A stretch of 64,000 bases of DNA from Pseudomonas syringae (lineage in GTDB: Bacteria; Pseudomonadota; Gammaproteobacteria; Pseudomonadales; Pseudomonadaceae), in assembly GCF_023278085.1 (NCBI RefSeq), contig NZ_CP066265.1, forward strand, positions 5,476,983 through 5,540,982. Reading direction: 5' to 3'. Shown here one piece after another: positions 27,235 through 36,199 of the stretch (position 1 is the stretch's first letter; every line of letters begins with the position of its first letter). Below the pieces are notes generated by a model. That model was not told where the DNA came from. It made no database searches and was given only the letters and a program-made list of their open reading frames with translations. The position numbers and the translations under genes are program-made.

Positions 27235-29286
27235 GTGAGCGCGAACAACCCTCTTCTGCAATCGTACGACCTGCCACCCTTTTCGGCGATTCGTGCCGAA
27301 CATGTCAAACCTGCTATCGAACAAATCCTGGCCGACAACCGTGCCGCGATTGCTGACATCCTCGCGAAACAGGGCTCGACGCCGACCTGGGCCGGGCTGG
27401 TGCTGACCATGGACGAATTGAATGACCGCCTCGGCGCGGCATGGAGTCCGGTCAGCCACCTGAATGCCGTCTGCAACAGCGTAGAACTGCGTGAAGCCTA
27501 CGAGTCCTGCCTGCCGGCATTGAGCGCCTACTCCACCGAGATGGGTCAGAATCGCGAACTGTTCCAGGCCTATGAAGCATTGGCCAATGGCCCTGAAGCG
27601 GCCACCTTCGATGTGGCGCAGAAGACCATTCTTGAGCAAGCGTTGCGTGACTTCCGGTTGTCCGGCATCGATCTGCCGCCCGAGCAGCAGAAGCGTTACG
27701 CCGAGGTGCAGAGCAAGCTGTCGGAGCTGGGCAGTCAGTTTTCCAATCAGTTGCTCGATGCCACTCAGGCCTGGACCAAGCTGGTCACTGACGAGTCCGC
27801 CCTCGCCGGTCTGACCGATTCTGCCAAACAGCAGATGGCCGCTGCCGCCAAGGCGAAAGACCTCGAAGGCTTTCTGATTACCCTGGAATTCCCGAGCTAC
27901 TACGCGGTGATGACCTACGCCGAAGACCGCGCCCTGCGCGAAGAGCTGTATGCGGCGTATTGCACTCGTGCCTCGGATCAAGGCCCGAACGCGGGCAAGA
28001 ACGACAACACGCCGGTCATGGAGCAGATTCTCGATCTGCGTCAGGAGCTGGCGCAACTGCTGGGCTACGCAAACTTCGCCGAATTGAGTCTCGCCACCAA
28101 GATGGCCGAGTCCAGCGATCAGGTGCTGAGCTTCCTGCGTGATCTGGCCAAGCGCAGCAAGCCGTTCGCCGCTCAGGACCTTGAGCAGCTCAAGGCATAC
28201 GCGGCTGAACAGGGCTGCCCGGACCTGCAAAGCTGGGACAGCGGTTTCTACGGCGAGAAGCTGCGCGAACAGCGTTACAGCGTTTCCCAGGAAATCCTGC
28301 GCGCCTACTTCCCCATCGACACGGTGCTGAACGGTCTGTTCTCCATCGTCCAGCGCCTGTACGGCATCGAGATCGCCGAGCAGAAAGGTTTCGATACCTG
28401 GCACCCGGATGTTCGCCTGTTCGAGATCAAGGAAAACGGCCAGCACGTCGGGCGCTTCTTCTTCGACCTGTATGCGCGCGCCAACAAGCGTGGCGGTGCC
28501 TGGATGGACGGCGCCCGTGACCGTCGTCGTACTGCTGAAGGCACCTTGCAAAGCCCGGTGGCCAACCTGGTGTGCAACTTTACACCGGCAGTGGCGGGCA
28601 AGCCTGCGCTGCTGACCCACGATGAAGTCACCACGCTGTTCCACGAGTTCGGTCATGGCCTGCATCACCTGCTGACCCGCGTCGAGCACGCCGGTGCCTC
28701 CGGTATCAATGGCGTGGCCTGGGACGCCGTCGAGTTGCCGAGCCAGTTCATGGAAAACTGGTGCTGGGAGCCTGAAGGTCTGGCGCTGATCTCCGGTCAT
28801 TACGAAAGCGGTGAGCCACTGCCGCAGGACCTGCTGGAGAAGATGCTCGCGGCCAAGAACTTCCAGTCCGGCCTGATGATGGTGCGTCAGCTTGAGTTCT
28901 CGATGTTCGACTTCGAACTGCATGCGACGCACGGCGATGGCCGCAGCGTACTTGACGTGCTGGAAGACGTTCGTGACGAAGTGTCGGTGATGCGCCCGCC
29001 CGCCTACAACCGCTTCCCGAACAGCTTTGCGCACATCTTCGCAGGCGGCTACGCAGCGGGTTATTACAGCTACAAGTGGGCCGAAGTGTTGTCTGCCGAT
29101 GCGTTCTCGAAGTTTGAGGAAGACGGCGTGCTCAATGCTGAAACCGGTCGCGCCTTCCGCGAGGCCATTCTGGCGCGTGGCGGTTCACAGGCGCCGATGG
29201 TGCTGTTCGTCGATTTCCGCGGACGCGAGCCGTCGATTGACGCATTGTTGCGTCACAGTGGCTTGAGTGAGGATGCGGCAGCATGA
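27235..29286 (+). CDS. prlC: Oligopeptidase A (M3 family)
   Basis: A cytoplasmic zinc metallopeptidase that degrades short peptides and cleaved signal peptides. The 683-residue protein starts at GTG 27235 (VSANNPLLQSYDLPPFSAI). It has the M3 catalytic motif TLFHEFGHGLHHLL with zinc ligands His470 and His474 and catalytic Glu471, plus the downstream Glu region GVAWDAVELPSQFMENW. Full length. The stop overlaps the yheV start (ATGA, 29283-29286). Two long antisense frames across this gene are codon-usage shadows. Confidence 0.97.
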   Translation: MSANNPLLQSYDLPPFSAIRAEHVKPAIEQILADNRAAIADILAKQGSTPTWAGLVLTMDELNDRLGAAWSPVSHLNAVCNSVELREAYESCLPALSAYSTEMGQNRELFQAYEALANGPEAATFDVAQKTILEQALRDFRLSGIDLPPEQQKRYAEVQSKLSELGSQFSNQLLDATQAWTKLVTDESALAGLTDSAKQQMAAAAKAKDLEGFLITLEFPSYYAVMTYAEDRALREELYAAYCTRASDQGPNAGKNDNTPVMEQILDLRQELAQLLGYANFAELSLATKMAESSDQVLSFLRDLAKRSKPFAAQDLEQLKAYAAEQGCPDLQSWDSGFYGEKLREQRYSVSQEILRAYFPIDTVLNGLFSIVQRLYGIEIAEQKGFDTWHPDVRLFEIKENGQHVGRFFFDLYARANKRGGAWMDGARDRRRTAEGTLQSPVANLVCNFTPAVAGKPALLTHDEVTTLFHEFGHGLHHLLTRVEHAGASGINGVAWDAVELPSQFMENWCWEPEGLALISGHYESGEPLPQDLLEKMLAAKNFQSGLMMVRQLEFSMFDFELHATHGDGRSVLDVLEDVRDEVSVMRPPAYNRFPNSFAHIFAGGYAAGYYSYKWAEVLSADAFSKFEEDGVLNAETGRAFREAILARGGSQAPMVLFVDFRGREPSIDALLRHSGLSEDAAA

Positions 29287-29570
29287 CCGATACACCGGTA
29301 ATCATTACCAAGAAGCGCTTCATCGCCGGGGCTGTCTGCCCGGCGTGCAGCGAGCCTGACAAGTTGATGATGTGGAGCGAAGACGACGTGCCGCACCGCG
29401 AATGCGTGGGCTGTGGTTATAGCGATACGCTCAACGCCCAGGGTATTTCGATTCCGAAGGAGCTGGGCACGCGGGTCAACAAGGCGGCGGTCAAACCGGC
29501 CGATCCGAAGGTGCAGGGCGTGCAGTTTTTTCCGAATCCCAAGCTGAAGAAGCCGGTTGATCTGGACTGA
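29283..29570 (+). CDS. yheV: YheV-type putative metal-binding protein
   Basis: A 95-residue protein with a zinc-ribbon arrangement: two Cys pairs in AVCPACSEPDK and HRECVGCGYSD. It matches the YheV family, which is found directly after prlC in many gammaproteobacteria, as here with a 4-bp overlap. The role is unknown; metal binding is inferred from the Cys pairs. It is followed by a strong bidirectional terminator. Confidence 0.92.
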   Translation: MTDTPVIITKKRFIAGAVCPACSEPDKLMMWSEDDVPHRECVGCGYSDTLNAQGISIPKELGTRVNKAAVKPADPKVQGVQFFPNPKLKKPVDLD

Positions 29571-29586
29571 TGGGTCGGTGTTTCAA

Positions 29587-29619
29587 ATAAAAAGGTTCGC
29601 GTGTTAGCGGACCTTTTTT
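29587..29619. terminator. Bidirectional Rho-independent terminator after yheV
   Basis: Stem AAAAAGGT-T-CGC / GCG-G-ACCTTTTT with a 6-nt loop. A/T runs on both sides give U tracts in both directions, serving prlC-yheV and the convergent gene at 29654. Confidence 0.88.
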
Positions 29620-29653
29620 ATTGCTGCGGGCTGTCGGCGCAATCAACGCACGA

Positions 29654-29881
29654 TTACCAGCCCGCCAATTCAGCCACCTTCGTCCTGAACGCCAGCGCCA
29701 GAAGAGTCAGCACTTCCTCATCCCTTCCCAGTTCACCGCGAATCTTGTACGTGCCATCCGAATGCAGCCTTACCCAGGCATGCGCTTGTAAATCTTCGTC
29801 CTCATAAAACTCAATGGCTATCTCTGGGTGGTCATGTTCATCACTATCTTCAGCCCACAACCGAATCTCATACTTAGCCAT
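29654..29881 (-). CDS. Hypothetical small acidic protein
   Basis: A 75-residue protein with an acidic, His-containing N-terminal half (EDSDEHDHPEIAIEFYEDED) and a helical C-terminus (DEEVLTLLALAFRTKVAELAGW). No signal peptide and no family that I recognise. The codon pattern looks native. It is convergent with yheV and shares its terminator. Confidence 0.7.
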   Translation of the reverse strand: MAKYEIRLWAEDSDEHDHPEIAIEFYEDEDLQAHAWVRLHSDGTYKIRGELGRDEEVLTLLALAFRTKVAELAGW

Positions 29882-30021
29882 CCCCCACCCCGTTCTCAGG
29901 TAAATGCGCCAGTACCCGGTAGCCGAGTTGGCGTATTCCTACACTAGGCATGAAGTAAAAAAGCGTCTACTGACAGAAATGGCAGGTGGTTGTTTATACA
30001 GGGTTTTGAATACATCCGGAG

Positions 30022-30080
30022 GGTGCGCGGCAATGGCGCACCGGTGATACCGGGCAAGCGAGCGACGTCGCTTGCCCGGT
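30022..30080. terminator. Two GC-rich hairpins downstream of the FTR1 gene
   Basis: The first hairpin has stem GGTGCGC / GCGCACC (30022-30042). The second has stem ACCGGGCAAGCGA / TCGCTTGCCCGGT (30048-30080) with a 6-nt loop and lies 14 bp after the minus-strand stop. Neither has a strong U run. Confidence 0.5.
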
Positions 30081-30093
30081 CAATGCAATGGCC

Positions 30094-31992
30094 TCAGTCG
30101 GTCGCCTGAACCCTGCGTCTCTCCGCCAGCAGGCTGCGCCCGTACAGCACTGCAATGGCGAGCAGGGCGATGGCCTGCGCACTAAGCGAGTACAGGTCGG
30201 CATGAATACCCAGCCAGTCGAACTCGAAGAACGGCACCGGCCGGGTGCCGAATATGCCTGCTTCTTGCAGCGCCTTGACGCCATGCCCGGCAAAGACCAC
30301 CGACAGCGCGCAGAGCAGCGCGGCGTTGATGCCGAAGAACATCGACAGCGGCAGCTTCGCCGAGCCGCGCAGGATCACCCATGCCAGCCCGACCAGCAGC
30401 ACCAGCGCGGTGGCGCCACCCGCCAGCACGGCGTCATGGCCGGCCGGACCGGCCTGCAACCACAGGGTTTCGTAGAACAGGATCACTTCGAACAGCTCGC
30501 GATACACCGAGAAGAACGCCAGTACCGCGAACCCGAATCGGCCGCCCCCGCCGACCAGGCTGCTCTTGACGTAATCCTGCCAGGCGGCAGCGTGGCGACG
30601 GTCATGCATCCACACGCCGAGCCAGAGCACCATCACGCTGGCGAACAGGGCCGTGGCGCCCTCCAGCAATTCACGCTGCGCGCCGCTGACATCGATCACG
30701 TAAGCCGCCAGTGCCCAGGTACCCAGACCGGCCAGCAGCGCCAGGCCCCAGCCGATGTTGACGCTGCGCACGGCAGACTGTTGTCCCGTGTTACGCAGGA
30801 ACGCCAGAATCGCCGCCAGCACCAGAATCGCTTCCAGCCCTTCGCGCAACAAGATCAACAGGCCGGAAATGTAGCTCAGCGACTGGCTGAGGCCATCGCT
30901 GCCCAACAGCCCTGCCGACTCCTTGAGCCTGGACTTCGCCGCTTCCAGTTTTTGTGCGACCTGTGGCAACGGCAAGCCGTCCTGCAACGACTGACGATAG
31001 GCCATCAGACTCTTTTCAGTGTCCTTGCGGACATTGGCATCGACGTTATCCAGCGAGCTTTCGACCAGCTCGAAACCCTCCAGATAGGCCGCAACCGACA
31101 AGTCGTAGGCTTGCTCGCGATCGCCTGCTTTGTAAGCGGCCAGGCTCTTGTCCAGCGTTACGCTGGTGTAATCCAGCAGTTGCGCCGGGCCGCGCTGCAC
31201 TTGCGGTGGCTGCGCGCGCTGGGCACGGAAGGTCGCGGCGGCGTCCTGGCCTTCGGCGGCCAGAATCTCGGCGGGCGTCTGACGTGCCAGGTCGGCAATG
31301 TTGAAGGTCTTGACGGGATTGGCGACTGGCTTCGCACTGAAGCTGGCGATATAGGTCGCAACGTCCCAACGCTGGCGATCGTCGAGTTGATCGGCGAACG
31401 CTGGCATGTCGGTGCCGGCAATGCCGAGGCCGGTTGCGTTGTAGAGGTCGTATAGGCTCAGGCGATCAAGACGCGTCGCGTTACGCAGGTCAGACGGTGC
31501 AGGCTCCAGGCCGATGCCCGCCGGGCCGTCACCCGCGCCGCTGTCGCCGTGGCAGACCGAGCAATGCTGTGCATACAGTGGGGCGCCACGGGCCGGGTCC
31601 GGTGTGATGGCCGGTGCCTGGCTGACTTCATAGGTCAGCGCCAGCCTGGCGCCCAATTGCCGTGCCTGACGCGTCACCTGCGTAGCGTCCTGGCGGCTGG
31701 TCACGGCGCTTTTCAACTCGCCGACGCCCTGCTCCAGCTCTGCGCGTTCGGCACGTTGCGGCAGCGTCAGGATCAGGCTTTGCAACGTGGTCAGGTTTTC
31801 AAGTTGCTGCTGGTACTCGGCGGTCGCCACAACCTTGCCCTCTGCCACCGCAGCCGGGTAATCAGCGCTGAGGTAATCCAGCAGATGCAGCGCCTGGGCT
31901 GCACCTTCGACAGGGTCGGCCAGCGCGCTGAGGCTGCACAGCGTCACTAGCGGCGTCAGCAGCCAGGCAAGCAAGTGAGAACGGAGGGGCAT
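30094..31992 (-). CDS. Fused cytochrome c / FTR1-family iron permease
   Basis: A 632-residue protein: signal peptide (MPLRSHLLAWLLTPLVTLCSLSALA) and helical periplasmic region to about 125, a class I cytochrome c domain with CSVCH haem site (Cys144, Cys147, His148) and distal TDMPAF, a helical linker, then an FTR1 permease domain with seven hydrophobic segments. Both iron-binding REXXE motifs are present: REGLE near 382 and RELFE near 497. FTR1/EfeU-type proteins import iron after oxidation of Fe(II); the haem domain could be the electron acceptor. A weak Fur-like AT-rich dyad lies just upstream. No efeO/efeB partner is adjacent. Confidence 0.92.
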   Translation of the reverse strand: MPLRSHLLAWLLTPLVTLCSLSALADPVEGAAQALHLLDYLSADYPAAVAEGKVVATAEYQQQLENLTTLQSLILTLPQRAERAELEQGVGELKSAVTSRQDATQVTRQARQLGARLALTYEVSQAPAITPDPARGAPLYAQHCSVCHGDSGAGDGPAGIGLEPAPSDLRNATRLDRLSLYDLYNATGLGIAGTDMPAFADQLDDRQRWDVATYIASFSAKPVANPVKTFNIADLARQTPAEILAAEGQDAAATFRAQRAQPPQVQRGPAQLLDYTSVTLDKSLAAYKAGDREQAYDLSVAAYLEGFELVESSLDNVDANVRKDTEKSLMAYRQSLQDGLPLPQVAQKLEAAKSRLKESAGLLGSDGLSQSLSYISGLLILLREGLEAILVLAAILAFLRNTGQQSAVRSVNIGWGLALLAGLGTWALAAYVIDVSGAQRELLEGATALFASVMVLWLGVWMHDRRHAAAWQDYVKSSLVGGGGRFGFAVLAFFSVYRELFEVILFYETLWLQAGPAGHDAVLAGGATALVLLVGLAWVILRGSAKLPLSMFFGINAALLCALSVVFAGHGVKALQEAGIFGTRPVPFFEFDWLGIHADLYSLSAQAIALLAIAVLYGRSLLAERRRVQATD

Positions 31993-32328
31993 TGCAGAAT
32001 CTCGATAAGAATACGATTCATTGCATTGTTAACTCCGCAAGAGCGCATCTCAATAGCCTTGATGTGTTTTTGTTACCGAATCTTACGACGAACGTTTGAA
32101 AACCGGCCCCGCCGTGGCTACAACCCGCTGAAGGTAGGAAAAGTCTGAAAGTCTTGTGAGATATCAAAACGCCATTGCTTTAAGCGTTTTGCAGCTTATA
32201 CTCCCGCGCCTTCACTGTCGGCCCGCTCAACCCGGGCAGGCAGGTACTCAGGCAGCCACGCTGTCTGACCACGGAACCGCATGGCTGGCGTTCTCGCCTC
32301 AGCTGTCACTAAGGGAATAGAAAGCACC
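31993..32328. promoter_or_regulatory. 336-bp divergent control region (FTR1 gene / COG3014 operon)
   Basis: No gene is visible here. For the plus strand there is a promoter at 32175-32202: TTGCTT, 16-bp spacer, TATACT. The minus-strand start at 31992 has AATGAATCGTATTCTTATC about 15-35 bp upstream, which resembles a Fur box only partially (about 10 of 19 positions). Confidence 0.5.
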
Positions 32329-33723
32329 ATGTCCTCTCCTCGTGCCTTGACCGCGCTTGCATTGATCATTGCGACGCAACTGGCAGGCTGTTCTGCTTTC
32401 CGTAGCTATGACACCGAACTCAAGGAAACCAGTCAGCAACTGGCCAGCGGCAATGTCGACGCCGCATTGGGAACGCTGGAAAAAAACAACACGGGTGAAG
32501 ACAAAGACCTTCTCTACTACTTCGAGAAGGGCGAGCTGCTGCGTGCCAAGGGCGACTTCACTGGCAGCCAGACCGCCTGGCGCACTGCTGATCAGGTGGT
32601 GTTCAAGTGGGAAGAGTCAGTCAGGCTCGACACCGACAAGTACCTGGCCCAGTTCGGCAGTTTTCTGGTCAACGACAAGGTGCGTCGTTACGAAGGTTAT
32701 GACTACGAAAAGGTCATGCTGACCACTCAGATGGCGCTCAATCTTCTGGCTCGCAACGATTTCGACGGTGCCCGGACCGAGATCAAGAAGACTCATGAAC
32801 GCGAAGCGGTCATCGCCGGGCTGCGTGACAAGGAGTACCTCAAAAGCGAGCAGGAAGCCGAGAATCGCGGTGTGAAAACCCGATTCAAGGACCTGCATGG
32901 CTACCCGGTTGCTTCGCTGGATGCGCCGGAAGTCGTCAGTCTCAAGAACAGCTATCAGAGCGCGTTCAGTCATTACCTGGCCGGCTTTGTCTACGAGGCA
33001 CTTGGCGAAAAAGGCCTCGCTGCGCCGGGTTATCGCAAGGCTGCCGAGCTACGCCCCAACACGCCGTTGCTCGAACAAGCCATCAAGGACCTCGACGCTG
33101 CCGCCAGCAAGGACGGTAACAGCGAGGTGCTGATTGTCGTACAGAGCGGCTTCGCGCCTGCGCGTGACTCGGTGCGCATCCCGCTGCCGCTGCCCATCAG
33201 CGGAAATCTGGTGATCACGCCACTGTCATTTCCGGTGATCAAGCCGGACACCACCACGCCGACCTTCAACCAGATCATTCTGGACGGCCAGCCCCTCAAC
33301 CTGACCCTGCTCAACAGTACGACCGCCATGTCGCGTCGCGCACTGCGAGACGACATGCCAGGCATCATCCTGCGCACCACGGTGCGCGCCATCACCCGTG
33401 GCGTTGCGCAAAAGCAGCTCAACGACGTCAACCCGCTGGCGGGCCTGGCTGTAGGCATTGCTTCTGCGGTAACCGAGGGTGCTGACACGCGCACCTGGCG
33501 CACGCTGCCGGACAACACGCTGGTAGCGCGTCTGCGTCTGACTCAGGGCGAGCATCAGATCATCCTGCCCAATTCGCTCGGCGGGTCGCATGTACGGGTC
33601 AAGGTCGATCAACGCTATCAGGTGGTTTCCCTGCGTGCCCTGGGCAGCCAGGTATTTGCGGGCAGTCTGGCGGCGCAGGTCATGCCGTCGAACGTGCCGC
33701 AAGCCATTGCCGTCGCCAAATAA
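32329..33723 (+). CDS. COG3014 family lipoprotein
   Basis: A 464-residue protein with a lipobox QLAGC (Cys21) and a helical, TPR-like repeat region (about 50-270) typical of COG3014 proteins. A beta-rich C-terminal half follows. The molecular role is unknown. It heads a four-gene run with YcfL-, LpoB- and LpoB-like genes, spaced 19, 37 and 3 bp apart, so it is probably an outer-membrane lipoprotein linked to peptidoglycan synthesis. The ATG at 32329 starts the signal peptide; an upstream in-frame ATG at 32281 is rejected. Confidence 0.87.
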   Translation: MSSPRALTALALIIATQLAGCSAFRSYDTELKETSQQLASGNVDAALGTLEKNNTGEDKDLLYYFEKGELLRAKGDFTGSQTAWRTADQVVFKWEESVRLDTDKYLAQFGSFLVNDKVRRYEGYDYEKVMLTTQMALNLLARNDFDGARTEIKKTHEREAVIAGLRDKEYLKSEQEAENRGVKTRFKDLHGYPVASLDAPEVVSLKNSYQSAFSHYLAGFVYEALGEKGLAAPGYRKAAELRPNTPLLEQAIKDLDAAASKDGNSEVLIVVQSGFAPARDSVRIPLPLPISGNLVITPLSFPVIKPDTTTPTFNQIILDGQPLNLTLLNSTTAMSRRALRDDMPGIILRTTVRAITRGVAQKQLNDVNPLAGLAVGIASAVTEGADTRTWRTLPDNTLVARLRLTQGEHQIILPNSLGGSHVRVKVDQRYQVVSLRALGSQVFAGSLAAQVMPSNVPQAIAVAK

Positions 33724-33742
33724 CCCTGAACGGAGACTTTCC

Positions 33743-34114
33743 ATGCGTATGAAGATTTTCGGCGTGCTGGCACTTGCCCTGCTGGCGGGCTGCGCGACCC
33801 CGCCGCCACCCGCTGCAGGCAGTGCTGCCAGCAAGGTGGTATCGATGGGTAAAACGAAAAATATCGAAGTCGGCGCGATGCGCGTCGCACGCGAAAACGG
33901 CTTCCTGACGGTCAAGGCTCAACTGACCAACACCAGCAGCCGCAACACGATGCTGTATTACCGTTTTGCCTGGCTGGGTAACGACGGCTTCCCTGTCGCC
34001 GACGAAGAAAGCTGGAAAAGCATCACGCTGTATGGCTCGCAGAGCACCGTGCTGCCCGCCATCGCGCCTGTTCCGCGTGCGACTGATTTCCGCATCGAAA
34101 TCAATACGCCTTGA
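33743..34114 (+). CDS. ycfL: YcfL family (DUF1425) lipoprotein
   Basis: A 123-residue lipoprotein with lipobox LLAGC (Cys17) and a beta-sandwich-like domain (GFLTVKAQLTNTSSRNTMLYYRFAWLGNDG). It matches YcfL, which in E. coli is also encoded immediately before lpoB. Function not established. AACGGAGA precedes the ATG at 33743. Confidence 0.88.
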   Translation: MRMKIFGVLALALLAGCATPPPPAAGSAASKVVSMGKTKNIEVGAMRVARENGFLTVKAQLTNTSSRNTMLYYRFAWLGNDGFPVADEESWKSITLYGSQSTVLPAIAPVPRATDFRIEINTP

Positions 34115-34151
34115 CCTGTTGCCCACTTTTTCAGTTCCGGAGATTCAAACC

Positions 34152-34742
34152 ATGCTGTCCAGACGCTTCTGCTCCATTGCCGCCATCACCCTGTTACTCA
34201 CTGGCTGTGCCAATACCTCGCCGGGTCTTGGTAGCAAGAACATCAGTTACGGCGATACCAAGGCCGTCGAAACCATCACCAACGAATTCGGTTCGACCGA
34301 CCTGCAGATGATCGCGGAAAGCATGACCCGCTCGCTGGCTCAGTCCGGCACCCTGCAAGGTCGCCCGGTGGTTCAGGTGTATGACGTGAAGAACAAGACC
34401 AGCGAGTACATCGATACCCGCGAAATCACCACGTCGATCAAGACCCAACTGATGAAAAGCGGCGCTGCCCGTTTCGCCAGTGATGACAACCAGATGCAGA
34501 ATCAGGTCGACCAGCTCAAGCTGCAAAATCAGAGCGGTCTGTACAAGAAGAATACCGTGGCCAAAATTGGCAGCATGATCGCCGCCAAATACCGCCTGGA
34601 AGGCTCGATCAGCTCCATCGTCAAGCGCAGCAGCGACTACAAGGATGTCTTCTACAAGTTCAGCCTGCAATTGATTGACGTCGAAAGCGGTCTGGCCGAG
34701 TGGATGGACGAAAAAGAAATCCGCAAAACCACGGAGCGCTAA
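34152..34742 (+). CDS. lpoB: Penicillin-binding protein activator LpoB
   Basis: A 196-residue outer-membrane lipoprotein (lipobox LLTGC, Cys19) of the LpoB/PBP-activator family. Conserved segments are STDLQMIAESMTRSL, NKTSEYIDTREITTSIKTQLMKSG and KYRLEGSISSI. In enterobacteria LpoB spans the periplasm to activate PBP1b; in Pseudomonas the PBP1b activator described is the unrelated LpoP, so the partner of this protein here is open. Third gene of the operon. Confidence 0.88.
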   Translation: MLSRRFCSIAAITLLLTGCANTSPGLGSKNISYGDTKAVETITNEFGSTDLQMIAESMTRSLAQSGTLQGRPVVQVYDVKNKTSEYIDTREITTSIKTQLMKSGAARFASDDNQMQNQVDQLKLQNQSGLYKKNTVAKIGSMIAAKYRLEGSISSIVKRSSDYKDVFYKFSLQLIDVESGLAEWMDEKEIRKTTER

Positions 34743-34745
34743 TCA

Positions 34746-35486
34746 ATGCGCGCATGGATCGGCATCATCAGCATGGTTTGCGCGATGGGTGCGTACGCCG
34801 CCCCCAAGGTCGCTGTGACAGACATGGCGTTTCAGGAGCGGGTGGAGCAATACATTCACACCGTTTCGGCCCGCAGCAACCTGCAAGCCAATCGCTACAG
34901 CGCCAGTGCGTCGTCCAGTTATGACGAGTACGAGTCGCGCACCAGCTACATCGAACAGGGCGAGTTGCGTAAATTCAGCGGTGACATCAAGGGTGAGATT
35001 CTCAAGTCCGGGATGTTCCAGCTGGTGCAGGGTACGCCTTATACCGCAGGCTCCCGGGAAGACGTCTACGACGTTATCAAGCGCATCAAGAACGGCAACT
35101 TCAAGGGTGCGGATTACGTGCTGTTCGGCACGGTTTCGGACATCGACTTCCGTCAGGACGTCGGCGAAATAGCCAATACCAATAGCCACTCGGCAATTCT
35201 GGGGCTGACCCTGGTGGCCGATTTCAGCCTCATCAACACGCGGACGTTCGAAATTACCTCGGCCTTTACCGCGATGGGTGAAGGTCAGGACACCAAACTG
35301 GTGAACGGCCGGGATATCAAAGTTTCGCTCAATCGCGGCCTGGTGGTGCGCGAAGTCTCCAGATCAATTGGCGAAGACGTCGCCCGGCAGTTGCGCGAGC
35401 AGCTGCGTGGCGAAGTCGAGCTCAACGAGCGCCGCGAACCGCAGAACAGCCTGCCCCGCGACGAAGCGCCGCGCATTCTGCGCTAG
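34746..35486 (+). CDS. LpoB/CsgG-like exported protein
   Basis: A 246-residue protein with a short signal peptide (MRAWIGIISMVCAMGAYA, no lipobox Cys). Its core resembles the LpoB/CsgG fold: ELRKFSGDIKGEILKSGMFQLV, DVIKRIKNGNFKGADYVLFGTVSDID and ADFSLINTRTFEITSAF. It starts 3 bp after the lpoB stop, so it is co-translated. It is probably a soluble periplasmic partner or divergent duplicate of LpoB. Exact function unknown. Confidence 0.82.
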   Translation: MRAWIGIISMVCAMGAYAAPKVAVTDMAFQERVEQYIHTVSARSNLQANRYSASASSSYDEYESRTSYIEQGELRKFSGDIKGEILKSGMFQLVQGTPYTAGSREDVYDVIKRIKNGNFKGADYVLFGTVSDIDFRQDVGEIANTNSHSAILGLTLVADFSLINTRTFEITSAFTAMGEGQDTKLVNGRDIKVSLNRGLVVREVSRSIGEDVARQLREQLRGEVELNERREPQNSLPRDEAPRILR

Positions 35487-35499
35487 GCGCTGGCCGCCG

Positions 35500-36132
35500 T
35501 CAGGCCGTGCCGCGATGCAACGTCGCCAGAAAACCCGCCGCGCCCACGAACAGGCTGGCAAAAGTGCGATTCAGACGCCGTTGCTGGCGAGGGGTCTTGA
35601 GCAGGCGCAACACCTTTGATGCCAGTCCGGTGTAGCCCGCCATGACGATCAGGTCGACCACCACCATGGTCGCCGCAATGATGACGTACTGGATCAGCAG
35701 TGGCGCAGCCGGATCAATGAACTGCGGCAAAATCGCCAATATGAAAATCAGTGCCTTGGGGTTGCTGATATTGACCAGAAAGCCGCGCATGACCAGCGTC
35801 ATCGGTTTGCCGACAGGGCGCACGACAGATTCATCCGCGAGGTCGGTGGGCAGTGCGCGCCATTGTCTGATGCCCAGATAGATCAGGTATGCCACGCCAA
35901 ACCACTTGATCAGCGTGAACGCCATCTCTGAAGCTGCGAGCACGGCGCCCAGCCCTGCTGCGACAATCGCGATCTGCGCCACCAGTGCGACTTGCAGCCC
36001 CAGCGCATTCCAGTAGCCGCGCAAGAAGCCGTATTGCAGCCCGCAGGACATCGAGGCGATGGCGCCTGCGCCAGGGGAAAGACTGATAATCCAGCAGGCC
36101 GCAAAAAAGCCCAGCCACATTTCAAACGCCAT
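35500..36132 (-). CDS. LysE family translocator (amino-acid exporter)
   Basis: A 210-residue inner-membrane protein with six hydrophobic segments and the RhtB/LysE landmark SPGAGAIASMSCGLQYGFLRGYWNALGLQ near the N-terminus, plus GFLVNISNPKALIFILAILPQFI. Members export amino acids or their analogues; the substrate is not predictable. It converges on the LpoB-like gene. Confidence 0.92.
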   Translation of the reverse strand: MAFEMWLGFFAACWIISLSPGAGAIASMSCGLQYGFLRGYWNALGLQVALVAQIAIVAAGLGAVLAASEMAFTLIKWFGVAYLIYLGIRQWRALPTDLADESVVRPVGKPMTLVMRGFLVNISNPKALIFILAILPQFIDPAAPLLIQYVIIAATMVVVDLIVMAGYTGLASKVLRLLKTPRQQRRLNRTFASLFVGAAGFLATLHRGTA

Positions 36133-36199
36133 TACGCACCTCAGGCAAAGTCCAATGCTCGATAAATTAATGCGTGTCGCTTTGCAACGCTAACTATTT

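Noticed and set aside
26587..29034. 815-codon open frame antisense to prlC
   Set aside because: High-GC codon bias of prlC leaves the opposite frame open; the translation has no domain and the true minus-strand gene here is the gamma carbonic anhydrase in another frame.
31995..32035. Fur box upstream of the FTR1 gene
   Set aside because: Only about 10 of 19 positions match the consensus; not strong enough to list as a separate site.
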